DNA of 64,000 bases. It comes from Sphingomonas sp. Lineage in GTDB: Bacteria > Pseudomonadota > Alphaproteobacteria > Sphingomonadales > Sphingomonadaceae. A model generated the notes under the pieces. That model was not told the DNA's origin. It searched no databases and saw only the letters and a list, made by a program, of their open reading frames with translations. Positions 1-8,832 of this stretch are shown in pieces (positions within the stretch are counted from its first letter, which is position 1; each line of letters opens with the position of its first letter). Location: assembly GCF_017304615.1 (NCBI RefSeq), contig NZ_JAFKLZ010000001.1:558001-622000 (forward strand), in the 5' to 3' direction. The translations under genes were made by a program, and so were the position numbers.

Positions 1-497
1 GTGCCGCGGGGCTCGCGCTGGGGCTGGTCGCGGGGCTGGGTTCGGCCGCCGGGGCCTGGTTCGGCGGCTGGATGGCGACCCGATATGGCGTGCGCGATCG
101 CGCTTATATCCTGACGGTAGTGTGGGTCGGCCAGTTGGTGGCGATGCCGCTTTCGGTTCTTGCCTACACGGTCGACAACTGGCAGCTGGCGGCGGCGCTC
201 ATGCTGGCGCCGGCGATCGTCAGCGGTGTGTCCTATGGCCCGGTCTTCACCTGCCTGCAGGGTCTGGTCCGCCCCGCCTCGCGCGGGGCCGCGGTAGCGA
301 TGTTCCTGTTGGTGCAGAATTTGGTCGGGCTGGGGCTGGGGCCGATGATCTTCGGCATGCTGTCCGATTTCTTCCGATCCTGGGCGGGCATCGAAAGCGT
401 CCGTTATGTGCTCTATCTGTCGGTCTTGCTCGCTCCGATCCCCGCTTTCTGTTTCTGGGCGGCGGGACGTTATCTCGAAAGGGAGATGCTCCGGTGA
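1..497 (+). CDS. MFS transporter, C-terminal part (5' truncated by window)
   Basis: This is the C-terminal half of a major facilitator superfamily permease; the gene starts before the window and its reading phase begins at base 3. About 165 residues are visible, with four or five strongly hydrophobic helices and a short basic turn (RYGVRDR) of the kind that joins MFS helices 8 and 9. The final helix ends at YLEREMLR. The visible sequence resembles spinster-like MFS proteins common in sphingomonads, but the substrate cannot be told. The stop overlaps the GTG start of the HxlR-type regulator (GTGA), so the two are probably co-transcribed. Confidence 0.8.
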   Translation, partial: AAGLALGLVAGLGSAAGAWFGGWMATRYGVRDRAYILTVVWVGQLVAMPLSVLAYTVDNWQLAAALMLAPAIVSGVSYGPVFTCLQGLVRPASRGAAVAMFLLVQNLVGLGLGPMIFGMLSDFFRSWAGIESVRYVLYLSVLLAPIPAFCFWAAGRYLEREMLR

Positions 498-1432
498 GTA
501 TCGAGATGCCAGTGCAGCCGCCGTTGAGTGTGGTCGTACGCTGTTCCCCTGCGGCGCGCGCTGCCACCGTGCTGGGCGATAGCTGGATCCAGCTGATCCT
601 GCGCGAGATGATGACGGGGCCGCAGCGCTTTTCCGACCTGGCGGCCAATCTTGGCATTTCGCGCGCGGTGCTGATCGAGCGGCTGCGGCGGATGAGCGAT
701 GCCGGCCTGGTCGAACAGGAACCAGCCCAGCCGAATGGCGTTCGCCGCACCTACATCTGCACCGCCAAAGGCGCCGACACGATCGGCATCATGTTGATGC
801 AGGACGCCTGGGAGCGGCTGTACGGCGCTGAAGACCGTGTGTTGGCGTTGTGCGATCGCGACAGCGGCTATCCGGTGCAGCCGGTGTTGCTTGCCACGCC
901 GGGGGGGAGTGCGATCGAGGCGCGGCGGATCGGCTATGTCTTCGACGGCGAGTGCGCCGATGTCGAACACGCGTCTAACGCCCGGCGACGTGGGGAAAGC
1001 GGGCAGCAGGTGGCCGAACTCGGCGCGATCTCGGTGCTCGGCGACCCCTGGTCTTGGCGCATTCTGATCGCCGCAATGCTCGGCGTCCGGCGGTTCGACG
1101 AGTTCACCGACGTGCTAGGTATCGCCAGCAACGTATTGACCGACCGGTTGAGCCGACTGGTCGAGGCCAATCTGATGTTGCGGGAGCGGTATCGCCGGGT
1201 GCCCGAACGGTATGAATACCGCATGGCGGTCGCCGGGCGCGCGCTGCATCCTCTGTTCTGCGCGATGTACGGCTGGGGAGAGCGCTGGCTGTATGACGGC
1301 GAGCCGCTGCCGATGCGGTTGTTCGATCGCATTACCGGCGCGCGCGTATCGCCTGTTGTGTGCGACGCCGCGTCTGGTCAGCCGATCGACATACGGCGGC
1401 TGCGTCGTGCGCGCGTCTCGATCGCCGCCTGA
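494..1432 (+). CDS. Tandem HxlR-family transcriptional regulator (two winged-helix domains)
   Basis: A 312-residue protein carrying two HxlR-type winged-helix domains in one chain. The first spans roughly residues 18-110 (LGDSWIQLILREMMTGPQRFSDL, then a recognition helix ISRAVLIERLRRM). The second spans about residues 175-275 (LGDPWSWRILIAAMLGVRRFDEF, ASNVLTDRLSRLVEANL). Most HxlR proteins have one domain and dimerise, so this one resembles a covalent dimer. The GTG start is inside the GTGA overlap with the upstream permease; an ATG four codons later (506) is the alternative. It precedes the oxidoreductase/acyl-CoA ligase/thiolase-fold genes and is their likely local regulator. The ligand is unknown. 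Confidence 0.85.
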   Translation: MSIEMPVQPPLSVVVRCSPAARAATVLGDSWIQLILREMMTGPQRFSDLAANLGISRAVLIERLRRMSDAGLVEQEPAQPNGVRRTYICTAKGADTIGIMLMQDAWERLYGAEDRVLALCDRDSGYPVQPVLLATPGGSAIEARRIGYVFDGECADVEHASNARRRGESGQQVAELGAISVLGDPWSWRILIAAMLGVRRFDEFTDVLGIASNVLTDRLSRLVEANLMLRERYRRVPERYEYRMAVAGRALHPLFCAMYGWGERWLYDGEPLPMRLFDRITGARVSPVVCDAASGQPIDIRRLRRARVSIAA

Positions 1433-1458
1433 ATTTCCTGGGGTCGAAAGGTATTCCG

Positions 1459-2457
1459 ATGAGAGCGTGGTTGAGTGACACCCCGGGCGGACCGGAAACT
1501 CTGACCTTGTCCGAGCGCAATGTGGCTCCTCCTGCAGCGGGAGAGGTACAGATCGATGTTCATGCGTGCGGCATCAATTTTCCCGACTCGCTGATCATCC
1601 GCGACCTCTATCAATATAAACCGCCGCGGCCGTTCGCCCCGGGTGGCGAGGTTGCGGGAATCGTCAGTGCGGTCGGGGATAACGTCGCGGGGTTCGCCCC
1701 GGGTGACCGCGTGCTGGCACGCACCGGCTGGGGCGGCCTGTCCGAAACGGTGTCGATCGACCAAGCGCGGGTCGCGCCGTTGCCCGAGGGGATGAGCTTC
1801 GCCGAAGGTTCGGCCTATCTATTCACTTACGAGACGTCCTATCATGCGCTGAAGCAGCGCGCGGCCTGCCGCCCCGGCGATGCGGTACTCGTACTTGGGG
1901 CCGCCGGTGGGACTGGTGTGTCGGCAATCGAAATCGCAAAAGTGATGGGTGCGCGCGTCGTGGCGGCGGTGTCGAGCGAGGACAAAGCCGCGTTCGTCAA
2001 AACCTGCGGTGCGGATGACGTGATCGTCTATCCGCGCGGACCCTTGTCCAAGGAACAGATGCTGGCGCTAGGCGCGGAGTTCAAGGCGGCAGGTGGCGCG
2101 CATGGCTTCGACATTGTCTATGACCCCGTAGGCGGCGATTATGCCGAACCCGCGTTCCGCGCGATGGCGTGGGGCGGGCGCTATCTGGTGGTGGGGTTCA
2201 CCGCCGGTATTCCGCGACTGCCGTTCAACCTGCCCTTGCTGAAGGGGGCGGGGATCATCGGCGTGTTCAACGGTGGCTTCTCGCAGAATGAGCCGGAGGA
2301 ATCGGCGCGCAACACCGCCGAGTTGATGGACCTCTACGTCACCGGGAAGTTGCGGCCGACCATTTCGTCGGTCGTGCCCTTCACTGACGCGCCGTCGGCG
2401 ATCACAGCGATCGCCGACCGCCAGGCGCTGGGCAAGATCGTGGTGGCGGTTCGATGA
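1459..2457 (+). CDS. NADPH:quinone oxidoreductase-type MDR family protein
   Basis: A 332-residue zinc-independent medium-chain dehydrogenase/reductase. The N-terminal GroES-like domain has the family signature CGINFPDSLIIRDLYQ and the PGGEVAGIV stretch; the Rossmann fold has GAAGGTGVSAIEIAK near residue 150. The zinc-ligand cysteines of alcohol dehydrogenases are not visible, so NADPH-dependent reduction of a quinone or enone is the expected chemistry. The ATG at 1459 has a GAAAGG ribosome site and leaves a short gap after the HxlR gene. The stop overlaps the ATG of the acyl-CoA ligase (ATGA). In this operon it could act as an enoyl reductase, but that is inference. Confidence 0.85.
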   Translation: MRAWLSDTPGGPETLTLSERNVAPPAAGEVQIDVHACGINFPDSLIIRDLYQYKPPRPFAPGGEVAGIVSAVGDNVAGFAPGDRVLARTGWGGLSETVSIDQARVAPLPEGMSFAEGSAYLFTYETSYHALKQRAACRPGDAVLVLGAAGGTGVSAIEIAKVMGARVVAAVSSEDKAAFVKTCGADDVIVYPRGPLSKEQMLALGAEFKAAGGAHGFDIVYDPVGGDYAEPAFRAMAWGGRYLVVGFTAGIPRLPFNLPLLKGAGIIGVFNGGFSQNEPEESARNTAELMDLYVTGKLRPTISSVVPFTDAPSAITAIADRQALGKIVVAVR

Positions 2458-4130
2458 GCGCGGCAAGCAGCGAGGCCGGTGGCTGGCAGGACGCCTGGGC
2501 CTATCCCAATATGTGGGAAGCGATATGCGCCGTTCAGCCCGATGTGCCGATCATCATCCAGGATGGCCGCACGTTGACCTATGGCCAGTTCGACGCCGCC
2601 GCCGATGCGCTGGCGCAGCATATGCGGGACGCGGGGCTTCAGCACCAGAGCAAGGTAGCAATCTACACGCCCAATCGCGCCGAATATCTCGTTGCCTTCT
2701 ATGCCGCGTTCAAAGCGGGACTAACGCCGTCGAACGTCAATTATCGCTATGCCGCGAACGAGGTCGTCCAGCTGCTCGACAACGGCGATGCCGAAGCGGT
2801 GGTGTTCGACGCGGCCTATCTGCCCATCGTGCTGGAGGCGCGTCCGCGCGCGCTGGCGGTCAGGACTTGGGTCGCGATCGCGGGTGATGGCGGTTCGTTG
2901 CCGGAGTGGATCGCGGATTACGCCGAGATTACCGCGCAAGCCCCGGCGCGGCGGCCGGTGGTCGCGTCCTGGGGACGGTCGGCCGACGATATAATGTTGT
3001 TGTTCACCGGCGGCACGACCGGCGCGCCAAAGGGCGTGATGTGGCGGCAAGGCGATATGATCGGCCGGTTCGGCTATGGCGCCAACCCGGCGCTGGGCCT
3101 GGGGCCGCTAGCGCGTCCGGCGGATGCGGGTGCGCGGGTTGCCGAACACCCATCGAGTTTCCGCTCGCTCGTCGCCTGTCCGCTGATGCACGGAACCGGG
3201 CTGATTTCGTCTCTGTCGGTGATCGGGATGGGCGGCACGATCGTGCTGCTGCCGCCGGGGTCATTCGATGCGGAGTTGCTGTGGGATACGGTGGAGCGCG
3301 AGCGCGCCAACCGCGTGACGATCGTGGGGCAGGCCTTCGCCCAGCCGATGCTTGCCGCGCTCGATGCGCATCCGGGGCGGTGGGATCTCGGTTCGCTGAC
3401 GCTGATCGGATCGTCGGGCACGATGTGGAGCCGCGAGAACAAGCAGGGGTTGTTGCGCCATTTGCCGGACATCCAATTGTCCGACAGCTTCTCCTCATCC
3501 GAAGCGTTCGGAATGGCGCAGTCGATCACGACGCGCGACGGGGAAAGCGCGACCGGTAGCTTCTCGCTGACACCCACCTGTGCGGTGTTTACGGAAGACG
3601 GCCGCCGCGTCGCACCCGGTTCAGACGAACGAGGGCGGATCGCGATCGGCGGGCACATTCCCCTGGGTTATTACAAGGATCCGGCCAAGTCGGCGGAAAC
3701 CTTCCCGATCTATGAAGGCGCGCGCTGGTCGGTGCCGGGCGACTGGGCAACGGTCAGCGCCGATGGCGACATCGTCGTGCTCGGCCGCGGGTCGCAATGC
3801 ATCAATACCGGCGGCGAGAAGGTCTTCCCCGAAGAAGTCGAGGAAGCGCTCAAGACACACGCGGCGGTGATCGATGCCGCCGTTACCGGCGTGCCTGATC
3901 CACGCTTCGGCGAGCGGATCGTCGCCTTGGTCCGGTTGGAAGACTCGGCCAGTGCGAGCGAGGACGATCTGCGTGAGCACGTCCGGACCGCGCTCGCGAC
4001 ATACAAGGCGCCGCGCCATGTATTTGCCGTGACGGCGATCGATCGCCTGGCGAACGGCAAGCTCAACTATCCAGCAGTCAAGGCGGTCGCACAGTCGCGT
4101 CTTGCCGATCAGGGAGTGCAACTTTCGTGA
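2454..4130 (+). CDS. Acyl-CoA synthetase (AMP-forming, ANL superfamily)
   Basis: A 558-residue ANL-superfamily ligase that activates a carboxylic acid to its CoA thioester through an acyl-adenylate. The phosphate-binding loop TGGTTGAPKGVMW lies near residue 185. The adenylate motif appears in the SDSFSSSEAFGM stretch, and the hinge follows GDWATVSADGDIVVLGRG. The C-terminal catalytic lysine is in LANGKLNY. Its length matches fatty-acid or steroid-side-chain CoA ligases rather than acetyl-CoA synthetase. It is translationally coupled on both sides (ATGA upstream, GTGA downstream). The neighbouring thiolase-fold and DUF35 genes suggest a branched or ring-bearing acyl substrate. Confidence 0.9.
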   Translation: MSAASSEAGGWQDAWAYPNMWEAICAVQPDVPIIIQDGRTLTYGQFDAAADALAQHMRDAGLQHQSKVAIYTPNRAEYLVAFYAAFKAGLTPSNVNYRYAANEVVQLLDNGDAEAVVFDAAYLPIVLEARPRALAVRTWVAIAGDGGSLPEWIADYAEITAQAPARRPVVASWGRSADDIMLLFTGGTTGAPKGVMWRQGDMIGRFGYGANPALGLGPLARPADAGARVAEHPSSFRSLVACPLMHGTGLISSLSVIGMGGTIVLLPPGSFDAELLWDTVERERANRVTIVGQAFAQPMLAALDAHPGRWDLGSLTLIGSSGTMWSRENKQGLLRHLPDIQLSDSFSSSEAFGMAQSITTRDGESATGSFSLTPTCAVFTEDGRRVAPGSDERGRIAIGGHIPLGYYKDPAKSAETFPIYEGARWSVPGDWATVSADGDIVVLGRGSQCINTGGEKVFPEEVEEALKTHAAVIDAAVTGVPDPRFGERIVALVRLEDSASASEDDLREHVRTALATYKAPRHVFAVTAIDRLANGKLNYPAVKAVAQSRLADQGVQLS

Positions 4131-5287
4131 CGATCCGCAACAAGGCGTTCATTGTCGGCGCTTGGGAACATCCGACCCGGCTGGCGCCGGATACCAGCAT
4201 CTTTCAGCTCCACGCAGAATGTGCCGCCGGCGCGTTGGCTGATGCCGGACTCAGCCTGTCCGACGTGGATGGCTATTTCTGCGCGGGCGATGCCCCGGGC
4301 AACGGCGGCATGTCGATGATCGACTATCTGGGGCTGCAGGTCCGGCACACCGATTCGACTGAGACCGGCGGTTCCTCCTATCTGATCCACGTCAGCCATG
4401 CTGCGCAGGCGATCGCCGCGGGAAAGTGCTCGGTCGCGCTGATCACGCTCGCCGGCCGTCCGCGGTCCGAAAACTTCATGGCGTTCCGGTCGGGCGGGCC
4501 CGAAGACGCCTTCGAGCGCTGGGTCGGAGCCACCACGCAGAATGGCTATGGCATGTGCGCCATGCGCCATATGCACGAATTCGGCACGACGTCGGAGCAG
4601 CTGGCCTGGATCAAGGTCGCGGCGTCGCACCACGCCCAGCACAATCCGAACGCGTTGCTCCAGGACGTCGTTTCCGTCGAGAACGTGTTGGCATCGCCGG
4701 TCATTTCCGATCCGCTCCACCGGCTCGATTGCTGCGTGGTAACTGACGGCGGCGGGGCGCTGGTGGTGGTATCGCCGGAGATTGCCCGATCGCTGAACCG
4801 ACCGCTCGTGGCGGTTCGGGGTGCGGCGGAGGCGGTGAAGGGGCCGCGCGGCGGGCGTCATCTCGATCTTACTACGTCCGCCGCTGCGCGATCCGGACCG
4901 CTGGCCTTCGAGGAAGCGGGTATCAAGCCGGCGGACATCAAATATGTCTCGCTGTACGACAGCTTCACGATCACGGTCCTGATGCAGCTCGAGGATCTGG
5001 GTTTCTGCGCCAAGGGCGAAGGGGGGCGGTTCGTTGCCGACGGCAACCTGATTTCCGGATCGGGAAAGCTGCCGTTCAACACCGATGGCGGCGGCCTGTG
5101 CAACAATCACCCGACTCATCGCGGCGGCATCACCAAGGTGATCGAGGCGGTGCGCCAGTTGCGCGGCGAAGCGCATCCGGCCGTGCAGGTAACAAACTGC
5201 GACCTCGCCTTGGCAAACGGCATCGGCGGCATGCTGGCGACCCGCCACGCCGCCGCCACCCTTATCATGGAGCGAATCGATGGCTGA
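4127..5287 (+). CDS. Thiolase-fold protein lacking the thiolase cysteines (SCP-x/Ltp2-like; possible acyl-CoA aldolase)
   Basis: A 386-residue thiolase-superfamily protein of the lipid-transfer/SCP-x subgroup. Where true thiolases carry the nucleophilic Cys, this one reads TETGGSSYLIHVSHA. The later catalytic Cys region reads LANGIGGML, without Cys. A histidine is kept in CNNHPTHRGG, and tyrosines lie in KYVSLYDSF. The related actinobacterial protein Ltp2 also lacks thiolase chemistry and, with a DUF35 partner, performs a retro-aldol cleavage of steroid side-chain acyl-CoAs. The adjacent gene here encodes a DUF35 protein, so an aldolase is more likely than a thiolase. The start is GTG in a GTGA overlap. 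Confidence 0.82.
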   Translation: MTIRNKAFIVGAWEHPTRLAPDTSIFQLHAECAAGALADAGLSLSDVDGYFCAGDAPGNGGMSMIDYLGLQVRHTDSTETGGSSYLIHVSHAAQAIAAGKCSVALITLAGRPRSENFMAFRSGGPEDAFERWVGATTQNGYGMCAMRHMHEFGTTSEQLAWIKVAASHHAQHNPNALLQDVVSVENVLASPVISDPLHRLDCCVVTDGGGALVVVSPEIARSLNRPLVAVRGAAEAVKGPRGGRHLDLTTSAAARSGPLAFEEAGIKPADIKYVSLYDSFTITVLMQLEDLGFCAKGEGGRFVADGNLISGSGKLPFNTDGGGLCNNHPTHRGGITKVIEAVRQLRGEAHPAVQVTNCDLALANGIGGMLATRHAAATLIMERIDG

Positions 5288-5675
5288 AAATTCCCGTAAG
5301 ATCGCATCGCCGTCGGTTGGACCCGAAACGGAGAAATTTTGGGCGGCGCTGATGGATGGCATCTTGCTGCTGAAACGCTGCCGCCGGTGTGATGAGGTCC
5401 ATTATTTTCCGCGCGGACGCTGCCCCTTTTGCCTTTCGGACGAAACGGTGTGGGAGGAGTCGAGTGGCAAGGGCGTCGTTTACAGCGTCTCGATCATGCG
5501 GCGCGGGGCAGGCGCACCGTACGCTTTGGCCTATGTGACGCTCGATGAGGGCGTTTCGATGCTGACCAACATTGTGGACTACGGTTCGAATGAGCCCGCG
5601 ATCGGGCAACCTGTGCGGCTTGCGCCAATTGCCAGTGAAAATGGGCAACTCGTCCCGGCTTTCACACCGGGCTAA
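5280..5675 (+). CDS. Zn-ribbon/OB-fold DUF35 protein, partner of the thiolase-fold enzyme
   Basis: A 131-residue protein with a rubredoxin-like zinc ribbon (CRRCDEVHYFPRGRCPFC, two CxxC pairs near residues 37-54), followed by an OB-fold DUF35 domain (GKGVVYSVSIMRR, YALAYVTLDEGV). Such proteins form complexes with SCP-x/Ltp2-type thiolase homologues and can support binding of the acyl-CoA substrate. Its start overlaps the end of the thiolase-fold gene by eight bases, which supports production as a pair. It is the last gene of the operon; a strong intrinsic terminator begins about 90 bases downstream. Confidence 0.88.
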   Translation: MAENSRKIASPSVGPETEKFWAALMDGILLLKRCRRCDEVHYFPRGRCPFCLSDETVWEESSGKGVVYSVSIMRRGAGAPYALAYVTLDEGVSMLTNIVDYGSNEPAIGQPVRLAPIASENGQLVPAFTPG

Positions 5676-5762
5676 ACGATCTGTCGGCTCAGACCGAATT
5701 CGTGCGGCCGGGTTTCTCCGCATTAATTTGAAAACCGCGGCCTCTCCCGGAGCGGTGCCTAG

Positions 5763-5797
5763 GCCGCCGGTACCAGCTTGTGCCGGCGGCAATTTTT
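5763..5797 (+). terminator. Rho-independent terminator after the acyl-CoA/DUF35 operon
   Basis: An 11-bp stem (GCCGCCGGTAC pairing with GTGCCGGCGGC, one G-T wobble) closes a 6-base loop (CAGCTT) and is followed by AATTTTT. It lies in the right place to end the plus-strand transcript that began upstream of the window. Confidence 0.8.
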
Positions 5798-6170
5798 GTC
5801 GTGTGAATAGCCAGCGCTGAGACTGGCGTTTTCCATTGGCGGCCGCCTAATGGCTGCCCTTTGAGCCGGGCTATGACGCCGTCAAGCTTAAGAACACGCT
5901 CCAGGAGAAACGGATAAAGCTTTGAATTAAAAATCGAAAGCTTTACAACCCTTCAATACGACAAGCGCCGCCGTCGTCGTCGCGACTGTCATTTTCTGGC
6001 TATTACCTCCGAGCCCCGACCTAACTTCCCCGCAAGGCGCAGCAAAGGGCGGGGGCGATCATCGGAACGTGATTGCAAACGCCCGTTCGCCTGCCATTGC
6101 CGCTGTTAGGGCGGTTCCAAGGCTTGCCCAAAAGCCGCCATTCGGCAACCGTCGCATTTGTGGAGGCGTT
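5798..6170. other. Intergenic region with paired AAAGCTTT palindromes; no gene seen
   Basis: I see no convincing coding sequence between the terminator and the metallo-hydrolase start. The stretch 5911-5960 is AT-rich against the GC-rich background and holds two copies of AAAGCTTT (5916-5923 and 5937-5944) exactly 21 bases apart, two helical turns. This could be the promoter or operator region of the downstream gene, but no regulator is adjacent. Confidence 0.4.
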
Positions 6171-7250
6171 ATGGATGTGAACCGCAGAACGTTGCTGGGG
6201 ATGGGTGTGGCCACGCTGGCGGTCTTGCCCAGATCGCTAAGCGCGGCGACACTGAATGTGCCGAGCGTGGCCTCGCTGGAGCTAACCGTCATCGTCGACA
6301 ATTTCGCAAACGTGTTTGCGGCGGACTTCGAACGGCCTGACATTTCCGTTTCCAGCCCGGACCCCGCTCCGGATTATCACCGAACCTATGCCGCCGAATG
6401 GGGCTATTCGCTGCATGCTCGAAGCGCTTCGCCTACCGATGCCGCCTCAAAGTCGGTGCTCATCGATTTCGGTTACACGTCGCAAGCGCTGCTCAACAAT
6501 CTTGCGCTGACAGGGATCGATCCCGCGACCGTCCAGGCGATGGTCCTAAGCCATGGTCATTACGATCATTTCGGTGGATTGGATGGCCTGCTCGCTACCG
6601 GCGAAATCCGCCCTGGCACGCCGCTCTACGTGGGCGGTGAAGAGGCGTTCTGCAGCCGAGTCCGCGGGATCAAGCCCGGCGCATCGTCGTTCGGGGCGAT
6701 TGATCGCGCTGCGCTGACAAAAGCGGGGATCGAGCTGATCGTGTCGGGAGAGCCTCACATGATCGCCGGGCAAGCTTTCACGACGGGAGAAATCCCTTTC
6801 GTGACTAGCGAACGGCCTCGGGTGCCCACCGCCATGTTACCCGGCCAGAACTGCAATCGAGCCCTGCTGGACCCGAGCAAGCGCGACGTGGACTTCGTGG
6901 TGGACGACGCGGTGCATGAACTTGGAACCGCGTACAATGTGGCGGGGCACGGCCTGGTGGTCATCGGGTCGTGCAGTCATCGCGGAATTATCAACACCGT
7001 GCGCCGGGCTCAGGCCGTCTCAGGCATCGACCGGGTACACGCGATCGTTGGCGGGTTCCATCTCGTTCCGCCGCAGACGAAGGCGCAAGCGCTCGAGACG
7101 GTCGCGATGATGCAGGCGATCAATCCCGACTACATCATCCCCGGTCACTGCTCCGGCGACGTGTTCATTGCTGCCGCTTCACAAGCGATGCCGGACAAGG
7201 TCATCCGTTCAGTCGTTGGCGCCCGCTATCGGTTCGGGCGGCGAAGCTGA
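6171..7250 (+). CDS. Secreted MBL-fold metallo-hydrolase
   Basis: A 359-residue metallo-beta-lactamase-fold protein. The N-terminus MDVNRRTLLGMGVATLAVLP has a twin-arginine-like n-region and hydrophobic core, so export is likely. The metal-binding signature SHGHYDHFGG lies near residue 127; further ligands are probably GSCSHRG, GGFHL and PGHCSG, the last near residue 325. The spacing resembles the dihydropterin/aminobenzene phosphate synthase-type MBL subgroup, though the substrate is unknown. A GGAGG four bases before ATG 6171 decides this start over an upstream in-frame GTG at 6069. The gene stands alone and converges with the minus-strand esterase. Confidence 0.85.
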   Translation: MDVNRRTLLGMGVATLAVLPRSLSAATLNVPSVASLELTVIVDNFANVFAADFERPDISVSSPDPAPDYHRTYAAEWGYSLHARSASPTDAASKSVLIDFGYTSQALLNNLALTGIDPATVQAMVLSHGHYDHFGGLDGLLATGEIRPGTPLYVGGEEAFCSRVRGIKPGASSFGAIDRAALTKAGIELIVSGEPHMIAGQAFTTGEIPFVTSERPRVPTAMLPGQNCNRALLDPSKRDVDFVVDDAVHELGTAYNVAGHGLVVIGSCSHRGIINTVRRAQAVSGIDRVHAIVGGFHLVPPQTKAQALETVAMMQAINPDYIIPGHCSGDVFIAAASQAMPDKVIRSVVGARYRFGRRS

Positions 7251-7293
7251 CGGCCGCAAAGCACTGTAATCCTGGTCGTTCTCGAGCAGTGAA

Positions 7294-8832
7294 TTAATTG
7301 ACCCGCTTAGCGTCAGGCCGGGCGACTGCGTACATCTCCCACGCAATGTCCTTTAGCAGCGCATCTCTGTCGTCGCCCCTGACATAGAGATCGAAGTGGG
7401 TTTTGCCCGGCAGATAACGAAAGTCCGTTCTGGCCCCGACATTGCGCATGACGGCCTCAAGCCTATGGGCCGGTCCATCGAGATAGAAGGTATCCGCCGT
7501 TCCAACGGTAAGGTGGATTTTGCCGTCGAGATCCGGTTTCAGCGTGGGCCAGTCGCGGCGGATGATATTCGCGATGTCGTAATTGTCCCGCCAATAGGCC
7601 GCGACCGACGAGTCGATCCGTCCAGTTGCCCGATCGAACAACGGCACCGGGCGGCCGTCGCGGCCCCGCGGGCTGAATACCCATTCGAATGAGGTAATCT
7701 GGCCGCCATAGGCGCCCATCACGGCTTCGCTGCGCGCGAAGTCGACCATGTTGGCGATGACCTTGCCGTTTTCGCGGATCAACGGACGGGGCTTGCCGGC
7801 GGCGTCGGTGTAGAAGTTGGCGTTGGGTGCGTAGATGTCGATATTGGTGAAATCGTGAAAGTCGCTCGGATCGGGCGAAGTCGGCCAGCTTCCGCCGAAA
7901 ACCTTGGGATAGCGAACCTGCAGCCACAGCGTGGACCAGCCGCCCGAACTGTGGCCGGTTAGGAAGCGGCCCGATGGACGCGCATCCATTGTGTATTCGC
8001 GTTCAAGTGCGGGAATAAGCTCGCTGGTCAGCGCTGTGCCCCAGGGACCGTTGTTCGCGGAGTCGGCAAATTCGTGCGTGCCAGTGCCGACCGAGTGATC
8101 GAGATAGACCCAGATCATTGGCGGCGCCTTGCCATCGGCCATCAGCCGAATCATGTTCGCCGCGCTGCGCTTGGCCGATCCCAGGGTGCTGCCGAAGCCG
8201 CCATCAGAATAGACTGTCGGGAAAGGCGTCTTGCCGTCGTATCCGGGCGGCAGCGCGAGCCAGCCTCGGATCGACGTCGGCGTTCCCCGAAACGCCGTCA
8301 GCAGCGTGCTCTGGAAATCGACCGGGCGAACTTTGGCGTAATAGGGTGCGAGATCGGCGCGGGGTGCCGATTCGGTTGCCGGCAATTCACTGTTCAACGT
8401 CAGCGTCGGGATCGGCCCCGGCAGCGTTACCGTCTCGACGCTCGAAATCAGATCACCGGGGCCACGACCGTTATAAGCATAGTCGTGATTGCGATCGAGA
8501 ACTGCCTGGAGGCGATATTTGCCACGCGGCAGCGTCGATAATGGTCGCGGAAATGCATCCGTCTCTGCGTCGACGACGGCGGCGACGGTCGGGCGCAAGT
8601 CGATGACCTCGCGCGCAGTGATCGTCGCGGTGGTTGGTGCGAACGCATTGAAATCGACAGAGGCTGACGGCTTGGCGCCGGGATCGACTCGTTCGACGAA
8701 GACGATCAGCCGGCCCGACTGATGATCACCGACCGACGCCGCGATCGTTACGGGAATGGAGAGCGGCTCAGGCGGTGAGGCTGCGGCGCCGAGCAACAGC
8801 GCGCTTGTAAGCAATACGAGCGATTTAATCAT
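7294..8832 (-). CDS. Secreted esterase (PF00756-like alpha/beta hydrolase)
   Basis: A 512-residue exported protein with a signal peptide ending around LLLGAAASPPEP. The N-terminal 150 residues look like a beta-sandwich (SVDFNAFAPTTATITAREV), followed by an esterase-D/enterochelin-esterase-like alpha/beta hydrolase. The nucleophile elbow is TGHSSGGW, the acid is probably in the VGTADTFY stretch, and the catalytic histidine is in GKTHFDLY near the C-terminus. ATG 8832 has GGGGG five bases upstream; a GTG at 8838 is possible. It converges with the metallo-hydrolase gene, with 43 bases between them. The substrate cannot be assigned. Confidence 0.82.
   Translation of the reverse strand: MIKSLVLLTSALLLGAAASPPEPLSIPVTIAASVGDHQSGRLIVFVERVDPGAKPSASVDFNAFAPTTATITAREVIDLRPTVAAVVDAETDAFPRPLSTLPRGKYRLQAVLDRNHDYAYNGRGPGDLISSVETVTLPGPIPTLTLNSELPATESAPRADLAPYYAKVRPVDFQSTLLTAFRGTPTSIRGWLALPPGYDGKTPFPTVYSDGGFGSTLGSAKRSAANMIRLMADGKAPPMIWVYLDHSVGTGTHEFADSANNGPWGTALTSELIPALEREYTMDARPSGRFLTGHSSGGWSTLWLQVRYPKVFGGSWPTSPDPSDFHDFTNIDIYAPNANFYTDAAGKPRPLIRENGKVIANMVDFARSEAVMGAYGGQITSFEWVFSPRGRDGRPVPLFDRATGRIDSSVAAYWRDNYDIANIIRRDWPTLKPDLDGKIHLTVGTADTFYLDGPAHRLEAVMRNVGARTDFRYLPGKTHFDLYVRGDDRDALLKDIAWEMYAVARPDAKRVN

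Noticed and set aside
4109-5362. A 417-codon minus-strand frame opposite the thiolase-fold gene
   Set aside because: No family motifs; the plus strand has thiolase-fold and DUF35 signatures with coupled starts.
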